Shown: positions 44,267-52,024 of the stretch, piece after piece | How positions within the stretch are numbered: position 1 is the stretch's first letter | Layout of the letters: each line of letters begins with the position of its first letter | Source: Mycolicibacterium sp. HK-90 | GTDB lineage: Bacteria > Actinomycetota > Actinomycetes > Mycobacteriales > Mycobacteriaceae | Assembly (NCBI RefSeq): GCF_030486405.1 | Contig: NZ_CP129613.1 | Location: 4,960,001-5,024,000 of the forward strand | Length of the DNA: 64,000 nt | Direction of reading: 5' to 3' | Notes under the pieces: model-generated | Databases searched by the model: none | Told to the model about the DNA's origin: nothing | What the model saw: the letters and a program-made list of their open reading frames with translations, nothing else | Made by a program: the position numbers and the translations under genes

Positions 44267-45031
44267 CTACCCGGACTCGCCGACCGTGGCCGGCCTCAGG
44301 ACGAGACTCACCTCACACGATCCGTGGCGCGCGTCGGGCCGGACCGAAACCGCGAACCGGCCGCCGAGCGCCTCGGCGTTCACATCGATGACTTCCTGGA
44401 TCATCCCCTGCTGGATGCCGCGCACCACTTCGGGGGAATCGACGGCCACCTCGGCCAGCGGGCAGGTGCAGATTTCCACGGACACCTCGCCGAACGAGGT
44501 GAGTACCGAGCGGACCTGGAATCCGAGTTCGCCGAGGGTGGCCACCACCAGATCCGCGATCGACGTCTCACCGCGCCGACGTGCCACCCGCACGCGGTGG
44601 GCCAGATCGGCGCCGATCCGCAGCGCACGAGTCTCCCGTTCCTCGGGGGTGCCGCCCAGGTGTGCCGCGAACAGCGCGACGATGTCTGCGTAATCCAAGC
44701 GGGGCGCGATCTCATAGGTCAGCCGCGGTCGACCGACCCGCCCGGCGCCGCCCGCCGCACCGCCACGGCGGATCACTCCCTGACCTTCCAGGGTGCTCAG
44801 GTGAAACCGCGCGGTGGTGACGTGAATCTGCAGCGCGTCGGCGATCTGCCGCGCGTCCACCGGGTTGTCCGCGGCGCGCAACAGGTCGAGGACCCGCTGG
44901 CGCTGTTGGCCGGCCGCCCGATCCGATTCGACGCGATCACCGTGGCGGGGCATGGTCACATCATGCACGGCGGCGGGCCGCCTATCGGATACGGCGGCGG
45001 GCCGCCCATCATTTACTGGCGCAGGCGTCAT
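44267..45031 (-). CDS. SufR-like HTH regulator
   Basis: 254 aa. After a disordered Pro/Asp/Arg N-terminus, an ArsR/SufR-type winged helix (NPVDARQIADALQIHVTTARFHLSTLEGQ, about 55-85; wing GRVGRPRLTY) is followed by a ligand domain. Three Cys remain in the region that binds [Fe-S] in SufR: two in EICTCPLAEVA and one in HGSCEVSLV. The PELC position of SufR is PEVV here, so the cluster ligands are altered. Likely an iron-sulfur or thiol/metal sensor. Its start overlaps the methyltransferase stop by 4 bp, so it is the last gene of the exporter operon. Confidence 0.82.
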   Translation of the reverse strand: MTPAPVNDGRPAAVSDRRPAAVHDVTMPRHGDRVESDRAAGQQRQRVLDLLRAADNPVDARQIADALQIHVTTARFHLSTLEGQGVIRRGGAAGGAGRVGRPRLTYEIAPRLDYADIVALFAAHLGGTPEERETRALRIGADLAHRVRVARRRGETSIADLVVATLGELGFQVRSVLTSFGEVSVEICTCPLAEVAVDSPEVVRGIQQGMIQEVIDVNAEALGGRFAVSVRPDARHGSCEVSLVLRPATVGESG

Positions 45032-45840
45032 TTCGATTCTGCGGCGGGCACCACCGCGACGATCGCGACCGCGGTCAACTGCTCGCGATAGCGGTTGAAG
45101 GTCTTGCGCATGTGCAGGACCCGTTTGCGTGCGGCGGGGTGGGTCAGCACGTTGCCCACGATCCGCAGCGCGCCGAGCATCCCCTCGTCGGCGATCACCC
45201 GGCGTGGTTGCAGCAGCGCCATCGGGGCGCGGTCGACGCCGGCCACCTCGAATCCCGCGGACGTCAACAGCTCGGTCCATTCGGCCACGGTCAGGGGCCG
45301 GGCGTTGACCTTGATGGCCCGGGCCATCTCGCGGCGGATGTCGTCCTTCACCTCGCCGGCCAGGTCGTCGGGCACGAGCCCCAACTCGTGGATCGCGTAA
45401 CGCCCGCCGGGACGCAACACCCGGAACGCCTCGTCGACGATGGCCTTCTTGGTCTTCTCGCCCTGCATGGTCAGCATGGCCTCACCGATGACGACGTCGG
45501 CCGTACCCGCTTCCAGACCGGTGTCGGCGGCGTCGGCATCGACCAGCCGCCCGCCGGTGGCGGCCACCACTTTCTGCAGCGGGGCCGAGGTGACGGAGCT
45601 GTCGTCGACGCCGACGTACGAGCGGGGACGCTGCGCGGCGATGTCGGTGGCGGTCCGGCCCAGGCCGGGCCCGAGCTCGACCACGTCGGCGTCGCTGATC
45701 TGGGCCGCGGTCAACAGCCGTGTGGTCAGCTCCAGCCCACCCGGCCGGAGCACGCGCTTGCCGAGCCGGGCCAGCAGCCAGTGGCCCGGCAGGTCGGCAT
45801 CGGACCGCTGCGCCAGGGGCAGATCGTTCTTGCTCGTCAT
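45028..45840 (-). CDS. Class I SAM-dependent methyltransferase
   Basis: 270 aa. Motif I VVELGPGLGRTA (about residue 54), motif II SYVGVDDS, motif IV ADVVIGEAMLTM and the post-motif FRVLRPGGRYAIHELG define a Rossmann-type methyltransferase. A C-terminal 60-residue extension (RKRVLHMRKTFNRYREQL) is basic. Substrate unknown; coupling to an exporter and an Fe-S/thiol-type regulator suggests a small toxic molecule. Overlaps both neighbours by 4 bp. Confidence 0.85.
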   Translation of the reverse strand: MTSKNDLPLAQRSDADLPGHWLLARLGKRVLRPGGLELTTRLLTAAQISDADVVELGPGLGRTATDIAAQRPRSYVGVDDSSVTSAPLQKVVAATGGRLVDADAADTGLEAGTADVVIGEAMLTMQGEKTKKAIVDEAFRVLRPGGRYAIHELGLVPDDLAGEVKDDIRREMARAIKVNARPLTVAEWTELLTSAGFEVAGVDRAPMALLQPRRVIADEGMLGALRIVGNVLTHPAARKRVLHMRKTFNRYREQLTAVAIVAVVPAAESK

Positions 45841-46625
45841 CTCGTGATTCCTCCTCTACGGGCTGTGCACCACGTACTGCACAGCAGGACAACAGAAAAC
45901 AGGGCGCACGTGTAGGCCAGGGCGAGGTCCGGGCCCCACGGCGGGCTCAGGACGATGTCTTGTCCGGTGGCGTAGACGCCGTTGAGAAACGGCATGAACC
46001 GTTGCAGCGAGTAGCCGCCCGGCAGGTAGCCGACTGCGGTTTCGATCACGTAGACCCACACCAGGATGGCGCCGACGGCCGCGGCCGGCGTCCTAATCGC
46101 TGTGCCGACACCGAGTCCGAGCCCGGCCGCGAAGAACGCGTAGACCGGCACGGTCCACAGCAGACGCAGACCGTGCGGATCGGTCAGTGAGACCTGCCCG
46201 TACACCAGCCCGGATACCCGCGGGAGCGCGACGAGCACCAGCACCACCATGGCCGCTGACACGACCGAGCCCAGGGCGCCGTAGAACAGCCACTTGCCGG
46301 CCACGGCCGCTGAAGCTCGTGGCACTGCGAATCGCACGTATTGGTTTGCGCCGGATCTGAATTCGTGTGCCTGACCGTAGGCCGGCGCCACGGCTGACAG
46401 CACCACGGTCACCGTGATCACCCAGTAGGCCGCGTTGGTGGTCGACACCTGCTGGACATAGCTCTGGCCCGGGATCCGGGCGAATCGCTCCGCCACGTAG
46501 GCGATCAGGAATGTGATCGCAGCGGGCAGGGTCATCGCCGCCGGGACCAGAACACTCCACAGTGGACCGCGTCCGGCGGTGCGCGTCATCTCGGCGCGCA
46601 GGCTGCGGAGCACCTGAGCGCTCAT
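45837..46625 (-). CDS. ABC exporter permease
   Basis: 262 aa with six hydrophobic segments (WSVLVPAAMTLPAAITFLIA, AYWVITVTVVLSAVAPAYG, ALGSVVSAAMVVLVLVALP, VPVYAFFAAGLGLGVG, AVGAILVWVYVIETAVG, and the last 20 residues). This is the size and pattern of ABC-2 type permeases that pair with BcrA/DrrA-like ATPases. Overlaps the ATPase gene and the methyltransferase gene by 4 bp each. Confidence 0.88.
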   Translation of the reverse strand: MSAQVLRSLRAEMTRTAGRGPLWSVLVPAAMTLPAAITFLIAYVAERFARIPGQSYVQQVSTTNAAYWVITVTVVLSAVAPAYGQAHEFRSGANQYVRFAVPRASAAVAGKWLFYGALGSVVSAAMVVLVLVALPRVSGLVYGQVSLTDPHGLRLLWTVPVYAFFAAGLGLGVGTAIRTPAAAVGAILVWVYVIETAVGYLPGGYSLQRFMPFLNGVYATGQDIVLSPPWGPDLALAYTCALFSVVLLCSTWCTARRGGITR

Positions 46626-47329
46626 GTCCGCACCATCCCGAGCAAGAGGGTTTCGAGGTACCGGCGTGGATCTGCCCCAGGTGGGACGATTTCGTCAAGG
46701 TTCCCCTCGGCGGCGACGCGCCCGCGTTCCAGTACCAGCAGCCGGTCGGCGGTCAACGCCACCTCGCCCAGAAGATGGCTGGCCACCACCACCGTGCACC
46801 CTTCGGAGGCCAACTGCCGCAACAACTCCCGTAGCCACACGATGCCGGGCACATCCAGTCCGTTCACCGGTTCGTCGAAGATCAGCACCCGCGGTTCGGC
46901 CAACAGGGCGCTGGCGATGGCCAACCGTTGCCGGGCGCCCGTCGACAGGTGCGCGATGCGGCGACCCCGGTGTTCGGCCAACCCGACCCGGCCGAGCACC
47001 TCGTCGATACACCTGGGGGCGATGTCTCCCAATGCGGCGAGCCAGGACAGATGCCGCAAGGCACTGTGCCGCGGATCCATGGCCGACTGATCGAAGTGCA
47101 CGCCGAGCACCCGCATGGGTTCGGCGTGATCGCCAATCGCCTTGCCCCACACCGCGACCGTGCCGCGATCAGGTTTCTCAAGACCCGCGATCAGCCGGAG
47201 CAGGGTGGTCTTTCCTGCGCCGTTGAGGCCGAGCAGACCGGTAACCGTCGCCGGCGGGAACGACGCGGTGACGTCGGCCAGCGCGGCAGTGTCGCCGAAG
47301 GCCTTGTCCAGACCGCAGACCTCGATCAT
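46622..47329 (-). CDS. ABC exporter ATPase (BcrA/DrrA-like)
   Basis: 235 aa. Walker A GLNGAGKTT, Q-loop in GVHFDQSAMDP, a variant ABC signature HLSTGARQRLAIA, Walker B VLIFDEPVNGLD and the H-loop His in VVASHLL are all in order. Typical of drug or peptide exporters. It begins 7 bp after the MTB12-like gene stop, so that secreted protein, the exporter, the methyltransferase and the HTH regulator form one run on the minus strand. Confidence 0.93.
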   Translation of the reverse strand: MIEVCGLDKAFGDTAALADVTASFPPATVTGLLGLNGAGKTTLLRLIAGLEKPDRGTVAVWGKAIGDHAEPMRVLGVHFDQSAMDPRHSALRHLSWLAALGDIAPRCIDEVLGRVGLAEHRGRRIAHLSTGARQRLAIASALLAEPRVLIFDEPVNGLDVPGIVWLRELLRQLASEGCTVVVASHLLGEVALTADRLLVLERGRVAAEGNLDEIVPPGADPRRYLETLLLGMVRT

Positions 47330-47336
47330 CGCCAGG

Positions 47337-47792
47337 TCACTGGAAGTTGCACGGAATGGGTAGGCCCAGAGTCGAGATGCCGTTGCACATCGACTTGCTC
47401 GCGAGCTTCCACTGCCCGTCGAGGTAACGCCATTCGGCGGGGATTTGCAGTGTCGGCTGCCCCTGACGACTGCCGTTGATCACCGCGGTATGGCTGGCGC
47501 CGTCGTGGGTCTCCGGTCCGGTCACCACGGCTGAGCCTTTCGGGGCGCGGAAGATTCCGAGCCGGTAGACCATCTTCGGCACGATCACCGCCCGCGGTCC
47601 ACCTTCCAACTGCGCGGCCTTGACGTAGTCGGGTGCCTGGCTCGCCACGAGTAGCTGGATCTGGGCGTTGAGCTCCTCCAGCGTGGGGACCGGAGCCGTG
47701 ATCGCGAAGTCTTCGGCAGCGGCGGACGGCGCCGCAGCGAGTGGGAGGACCACGATTACAGCGCTGACGACGAGGGAGAACAGGCGCTTCAT
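47337..47792 (-). CDS. Secreted MTB12/CFP2-family antigen-like protein
   Basis: 151 aa. Signal peptide (RLFSLVVSAVIVVLPLAAAPSAAAED). The mature domain (APVPTLEELNAQIQLLV, AEWRYLDGQWKLASKSMCNGI, ending LPIPCNF) matches the low-molecular-weight antigen MTB12 (Rv2376c) family, with two Cys that could form a disulfide. AAGGAA lies 6 nt before the ATG. It heads an operon with an ABC exporter, an unusual setting for this antigen family, and has an IdeR-like box about 48 nt upstream. Confidence 0.85.
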   Translation of the reverse strand: MKRLFSLVVSAVIVVLPLAAAPSAAAEDFAITAPVPTLEELNAQIQLLVASQAPDYVKAAQLEGGPRAVIVPKMVYRLGIFRAPKGSAVVTGPETHDGASHTAVINGSRQGQPTLQIPAEWRYLDGQWKLASKSMCNGISTLGLPIPCNFQ

Positions 47793-47839
47793 CAGCGGTT
47801 CCTTAATTTAGAGGAAAAGTATGCTGTTAACCCTAGAAG

Positions 47840-47858
47840 TTTGGTTAGCCTAAGGCAA
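47840..47858 (-). promoter_or_regulatory. IdeR-like iron box
   Basis: On the minus strand, 15 of 19 positions match the IdeR consensus TTAGGTTAGGCTAACCTAA, including an unbroken 11-bp core TTAGGCTAACC. It lies about 48 nt upstream of the MTB12-like start, with a TACTTT -10-like box between. Confidence 0.45.
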
Positions 47859-47902
47859 CACTTCCGTCGGGATGACGAAGGTGCGGGTTAGCTCGCGGTG
47901 AC

Positions 47903-48742
47903 CTAGAGCCGAAGAGCGGCGGCAGTGGCCGGACCGACGATGCCGTCGACCCTGAGGCCGGGAGTGCGGCGCTGGAATTCCGTGACCGCAGCCTCGGTTT
48001 CCGAGCCGAATATGCCGTCGACCTCCAAGTGCCCCGCATAGGCGGCGTAGGCGGATTTCAGCCGGCGCTGCAACACGGCGACCTGCGGGGCCTCCATCGG
48101 CCGGAACAGCAGGATGTCGGCGTACTCCCCCACCGGAACCGGTGGCCGCGGCGTCGGTGCCGGTTTCCCGATATCACCGATGCGCTCCTGAATGTCGGCG
48201 CGCAGAACCTCCATGTCGATGGCGCCCGGATCCCACTTCCCTTGCGCGCGGCCCGCATACTCTTTGTGCCCGATGGTCCGCGCAGAGCTCTGCGCCAACC
48301 GGCGATTGATCGCGGCGCAGCACCGCACCATCGCGAAATACTGTGCGTCCGGCCAATTCTTGCGATGCGACGCACTCGGGCTGGTGCCGCTGTTGGCACA
48401 TTCGATACCGATGAGGTGCCAGTTGCCCATGTTCGCCGGGAGCCAGGGATACATGCCGACACCGGCATGCCAGGCAACGCCGAGTGCCACCACCGTCACC
48501 GTGCCGTCGCGCGCGATGTGCAGCTGCGACAAGGGGCCGGGCAGGTCCGGGCGACCGTTGGCGATCGACGCCGCACTGGCACGGTCAGAGCCGGTGTGGT
48601 GCACCATCACCCCGCGGATGTCCTTGAAATCGCCGTGTCCCCGCGTGCGCCAGCCGGGATACTCGACGACGTCGACACCTTCGCCCCGGAGGATGTCGGC
48701 CAGCCAGACCGGGTCACCGGTCCATCGTCCTGCCTGTGGCAC
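47903..48742 (-). CDS. N-acetylmuramoyl-L-alanine amidase with peptidoglycan-binding domain
   Basis: 279 aa. Residues of about 38-190 are an amidase-2 domain: zinc His in GVMVHHTGSD, the WHAGVG and IGIECANSG motifs, and the second His region GHKEYAGRAQGKWDPG. The last 70 residues are a PG-binding-1 domain (VAVLQRRLKSAYAAYAG, GSETEAAVTEFQRR). This layout resembles mycobacteriophage endolysins and Rv3594. No signal peptide is present, so release would need lysis or another route. GTG start with AAAGGAA 5-6 nt upstream. No other phage genes are near. Confidence 0.9.
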   Translation of the reverse strand: MPQAGRWTGDPVWLADILRGEGVDVVEYPGWRTRGHGDFKDIRGVMVHHTGSDRASAASIANGRPDLPGPLSQLHIARDGTVTVVALGVAWHAGVGMYPWLPANMGNWHLIGIECANSGTSPSASHRKNWPDAQYFAMVRCCAAINRRLAQSSARTIGHKEYAGRAQGKWDPGAIDMEVLRADIQERIGDIGKPAPTPRPPVPVGEYADILLFRPMEAPQVAVLQRRLKSAYAAYAGHLEVDGIFGSETEAAVTEFQRRTPGLRVDGIVGPATAAALRL

Positions 48743-48982
48743 TGAGATTCCTTTCCGTGTAGCAAACCATCTGGTACCACCAGGCTACGCGCGGCCACCG
48801 ACATCACCCTGCCTGGTGGGATTCCATCAGACTGGTTATGACCCAATATGTTTGCCCAGTGGCCGCGCACGTGCCCACCCGCGTCGGGGCCCGTTCGCGA
48901 TGGACCCGATCAGCTAACACACTCGGCATACGGATGCCGCACTTCCCGTACGCGGTGCGGGCCGATGTGCGAGCATCTGCGC

Positions 48983-49681
48983 ATGGATCCGAAGGACGAC
49001 CCCGAGGCCCGCATCCGCGAGTTGGAACGCCCGCTCGCCGAGGCCGCTCGCGCCTCCGAGCTCGGAGCCGAGCCCACGGCTTCGGCGGATCCGCCGCCGA
49101 CGCAGCCGTGGACTCATGGCAACACCTTCCCGCCGCCGCCTCCCGGACCTCCGGCACCCTGGCCGGGATATGAGCCCTATCCCGTTGCGTCACCGCCACC
49201 GCGCAGCTCGGGCGGCACGCCCTTCCTGATCTTGTTCGGCGCGGTGAGCATGATGCTGGTGGCCGGCGGCGTCGCCGCCTATCTGATGTTCAGCGATTCC
49301 GGCACAACCGGCAGCCAGTCCGACACCCAGTCCGACAGCCAGTCGACGACCATCAGAGAAACAGCCGTCAGCCGTTTCCCGATGCCCGAACCGGTTGCGC
49401 CGACACAAGTCTCACCGGGAGAGACGGTGATCGTCTCGGGCATCGGCGAGAACCGGACCATCGATTGCCGGGACAACACCGTGATCGTCAGCGGCATCGA
49501 GAACAACCTGGAGATCACCGGCCACTGCGTCGCCGTCACCGTCTCCGGCGTCGACAACGTCATCACCGTCGATTCCGCGGACACCATCGGGGTATCGGGC
49601 TTCGACAACCGGGTCACCTTCCACACCGGACAACCCGACGTGTCGAAATCTGGTCAGTCCAACGTGGTCGAACAGGGCTGA
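48983..49681 (+). CDS. DUF3060 membrane-anchored protein
   Basis: 232 aa. The N-terminus opens MDPKDDPEARIRELERPLAE, a segment shared by many mycobacterial proteins of this type, followed by a Pro-rich linker, one membrane helix (about residues 78-100) and a C-terminal beta-helical DUF3060 repeat region (TVIVSGIGENRTIDC, TVIVSGIENNLEITGHC, AVTVSGVDNVITVD). The ATG at 48983 is chosen for the conserved opening. It converges with the module 2 hydrolase, overlapping it by 28 bp. Confidence 0.85.
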   Translation: MDPKDDPEARIRELERPLAEAARASELGAEPTASADPPPTQPWTHGNTFPPPPPGPPAPWPGYEPYPVASPPPRSSGGTPFLILFGAVSMMLVAGGVAAYLMFSDSGTTGSQSDTQSDSQSTTIRETAVSRFPMPEPVAPTQVSPGETVIVSGIGENRTIDCRDNTVIVSGIENNLEITGHCVAVTVSGVDNVITVDSADTIGVSGFDNRVTFHTGQPDVSKSGQSNVVEQG

Positions 49682-50544
49682 CCGGCGCCCTCCACGCGTC
49701 CGAGAAACTCGCTCAGCAGACCCACCAGCGGCACCGGGTTGTCCTCCGGCACCCAGGCATAGGAGTCGTCGACGAATTCCAGTGTGCCCTGCGGCAGGGT
49801 CCGGGCCAGCCGGGGCGCGCCCTCGGCGGGAAAGTAACGTTCCTCGCGCGGCCAGACCACGAGCGCGGGCCGGTCGTAGCCCGCGAGCCGCGGCGAGCAC
49901 TGCGCCAGGAACGCCGGGGACAAGCCGTCGAGGAATCGACGGAAATCCTTGCGCACCATGGGATCACTGCGCAGCGGCCGCAGGTATTCGGCCATGATGC
50001 CGGCCGGGATCGGGCGTTTGGTCGCGCCGCCGTACGTGATCGGGAGCCGCTGCACCGGCTTGAGTCCGATGGCCAGCGACTGCAACATCCCGGCGCCGGG
50101 TAGCGACACCAACCGGGACAGCACCTTGACCGGCCACGGGTCGGAGTCGAACGCGTTGGTGGCCACGAGTACCAGACCCTCGACCCGCTCCGGATGGTCG
50201 GCGGCGACCACCTGCGCGATGTCGCCACCGTAGCCGTTGCCGACGAGCACAGCCTGTTCGATACCGAGCGCATCGAGCAGGTCGACGACCGTGCGGGCCA
50301 GCCCCGGCAGCGTGAGATCCGCGTCCGGCACCGCAGGAGTATGCGAGCCCAGCGCCAGATCGGGAGCGATGCAACGGATTCCACCGCCGGCACCGTCCAC
50401 CAGCGCCTCGACCACATGGCGCCAGACCAGTCCATTGGCCACCAGACCGTGCAGCAGCACGACCGGCCGGCCGGTGCCGTATTCGCGCACCCCGACCGGG
50501 CCGCAGGGCAGCGGGACCAGCTGCCGGGAGGTGAGTGTGTTCAT
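49654..50544 (-). CDS. Alpha/beta-hydrolase-fold protein lacking a nucleophile (module 2)
   Basis: 296 aa. The fold is preserved (VVLLHGLVANGLVWRHV, RCIAPDLALGSH, LVGNGYGG, HPERVEGLVLVATNAF), but the elbow is G-N-G-Y-G, with Gly where the nucleophile should be. Near the C-terminus DSYAWVPEDNP has Ala where the catalytic His is expected. It is therefore probably not a classical esterase. Clear paralogue of the hydrolase at 34577, which shares the LGAH, VLVGN-GG and AF blocks. GAGAGGA lies before the ATG at 50544. Divergent from a paralogous TetR gene. Confidence 0.85.
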   Translation of the reverse strand: MNTLTSRQLVPLPCGPVGVREYGTGRPVVLLHGLVANGLVWRHVVEALVDGAGGGIRCIAPDLALGSHTPAVPDADLTLPGLARTVVDLLDALGIEQAVLVGNGYGGDIAQVVAADHPERVEGLVLVATNAFDSDPWPVKVLSRLVSLPGAGMLQSLAIGLKPVQRLPITYGGATKRPIPAGIMAEYLRPLRSDPMVRKDFRRFLDGLSPAFLAQCSPRLAGYDRPALVVWPREERYFPAEGAPRLARTLPQGTLEFVDDSYAWVPEDNPVPLVGLLSEFLGRVEGAGQPCSTTLD

Positions 50545-50580
50545 TTTCGTGTCCTCTCGCCAGAGCATCGGGACAAATCA

Positions 50581-50593
50581 ATACAGACTGTAT
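50581..50593. promoter_or_regulatory. Candidate TetR operator, module 2
   Basis: ATACAGACTGTAT is a perfect 13-bp palindrome in the 102-bp divergent spacer; a second ATACAG half-site follows at 50623-50628 just before the TetR -10 box. Confidence 0.6.
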
Positions 50594-50634
50594 GCAAACA
50601 CATGAACGGCCGAACATCAATACATACAGGTTGT

Positions 50635-50640
50635 TAAAAT
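50635..50640 (+). promoter_or_regulatory. Candidate leaderless promoter of TetR module 2
   Basis: TAAAAT ends 6 nt before the ATG at 50647. Confidence 0.5.
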
Positions 50641-50646
50641 TTCCCG

Positions 50647-51249
50647 ATGAGCGAAGACCCACGTGACGGTCGCGAACAGCGCAGCGAAACCACCCGCGCC
50701 GCGCTGGTCGCCGCGGCCCGCTCGCTGTTCGTCGAACGCGGCTACACGGCGGTCTCCACCGGAGATATCGCCCGCGTCGCCGCGGTCACCCGCAACGCGC
50801 TGTACTACCACTTCCCCACCAAGGAGGCGGTGTTCCGCGCCGTCTACGAGGATGTCGAAGGCCAACTGGCCCAACGGGTTCTCCCCGCGGCGGCAGCCCA
50901 CAACACCATCCGCGGCCAACTCGAAGCCGGCATCGAGGAATTCCTCGACGGTTGCCTGGATCCCACCGTGGCCCGGATCAGCGTGCTGCAGGCCCCGGCC
51001 GCACTGGGGTTCGCCCAGATGCGCGAGATCGACAACCGCAACTACCTGGGCACCCTGCGGGACGGGATCCGCACGGCCGTCGACGCCGGCGAGCTGGCCG
51101 ACCTTCCGGTCGACGCGCTCGCGTCGATGCTCATCGGCGCATTGGACGAGGCTGCCCTGCTCATCGCGACCGCCGATGACCCGGCCGAGGCGCGACGCGA
51201 TGCAGGCGCGGTCGCCGCGGCCCTGGTCGCCGGACTCTTCGCGGGCTGA
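50647..51249 (+). CDS. TetR-family regulator (module 2)
   Basis: 200 aa. TetR helix-turn-helix STGDIARVAAVTRNALYYHF (about residues 39-58). The C-terminal domain closely matches the regulator at 33912, including the LIGALDEAALLIATADDPAEARR segment, and both have the same length. Divergent from the module 2 hydrolase with a perfect palindrome between them. A leaderless start is likely. It converges on glnQ with 1 bp between stops. Confidence 0.9.
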   Translation: MSEDPRDGREQRSETTRAALVAAARSLFVERGYTAVSTGDIARVAAVTRNALYYHFPTKEAVFRAVYEDVEGQLAQRVLPAAAAHNTIRGQLEAGIEEFLDGCLDPTVARISVLQAPAALGFAQMREIDNRNYLGTLRDGIRTAVDAGELADLPVDALASMLIGALDEAALLIATADDPAEARRDAGAVAAALVAGLFAG

Positions 51250-51250
51250 G

Positions 51251-52024
51251 CTACAGTACCTTCGACAAGAACTCCTGCAGCCGAGGGTGTTTGGGGCTGT
51301 CGAACACCGCGGCCGGAGTGTCGTCCTCGACGATGTTGCCGTCGGCCATGAAGATCACCCGGGAGGCCACCTCGCGGGCGAAACCCATCTCGTGGGTGAC
51401 CACCACCATCGTCATGCCGCCCTCGGCCAGATCGCGCAACACCTGCAGGACGTCGCCGACCATCTCCGGATCCAGTGCGCTCGTGGCCTCGTCGAACAAC
51501 ATGATCGACGGGTTCATCGCCAGGGCCCGCGCGATCGCGACGCGCTGCTTCTGACCACCCGACAACGTGGCCGGCTTGACATGGGCCTTCTCCGCCAGAC
51601 CCACCTGGGTCAGCAACTCCATGGCCCGCTTCTCGGCGGCGGCCTTGTCCATTTTCTTGGTCAACAGGGGCGCGAGCGTCACATTGTCGATCACGGTCAT
51701 GTGCGGGAACAGGTTGAAGTGCTGGAACACCATCCCGATGTGCTGACGGACCTTGTCCAGGTTCACCTTTCGGTCGGTGAGGTCGAAATCGTCGACGGTG
51801 ACCTTGCCCGCGGTGATGTCCTCGAGTTTGTTGAGGCAGCGCAGGAAGGTCGATTTGCCCGACCCCGACGGTCCGATGACGCAGACCACCTCGCCCTTGC
51901 TGATCGTGGTGTCGATGCCGTCGAGCACCACCAGATCGCCGAACGACTTCTTCAGGCCTTCGATGCGGATCTTGACGGTGCCCTCGGGTTCGGCGGCCGC
52001 GGCTTCCGGTACCAGCTGGGTCAT
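51251..52024 (-). CDS. glnQ: Polar amino-acid ABC transporter ATPase
   Basis: 257 aa. Walker [12 protein letters not shown]-loop [15 protein letters not shown] signature [17 protein letters not shown], Walker [15 protein letters not shown] and the H-loop His in VVTHEMGFA; these are the usual motifs of the GlnQ/PAAT family. It imports glutamine or another polar amino acid with the fused binding-protein/permease gene, whose stop it overlaps by 4 bp. A 17-residue Glu-rich extension precedes the core domain. Confidence 0.93.
   Translation of the reverse strand: MTQLVPEAAAAEPEGTVKIRIEGLKKSFGDLVVLDGIDTTISKGEVVCVIGPSGSGKSTFLRCLNKLEDITAGKVTVDDFDLTDRKVNLDKVRQHIGMVFQHFNLFPHMTVIDNVTLAPLLTKKMDKAAAEKRAMELLTQVGLAEKAHVKPATLSGGQKQRVAIARALAMNPSIMLFDEATSALDPEMVGDVLQVLRDLAEGGMTMVVVTHEMGFAREVASRVIFMADGNIVEDDTPAAVFDSPKHPRLQEFLSKVL

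Noticed and set aside
47903..48742. Prophage indicated by the endolysin-like amidase
   Set aside because: No integrase, capsid, tail or holin gene and no attachment repeats nearby.
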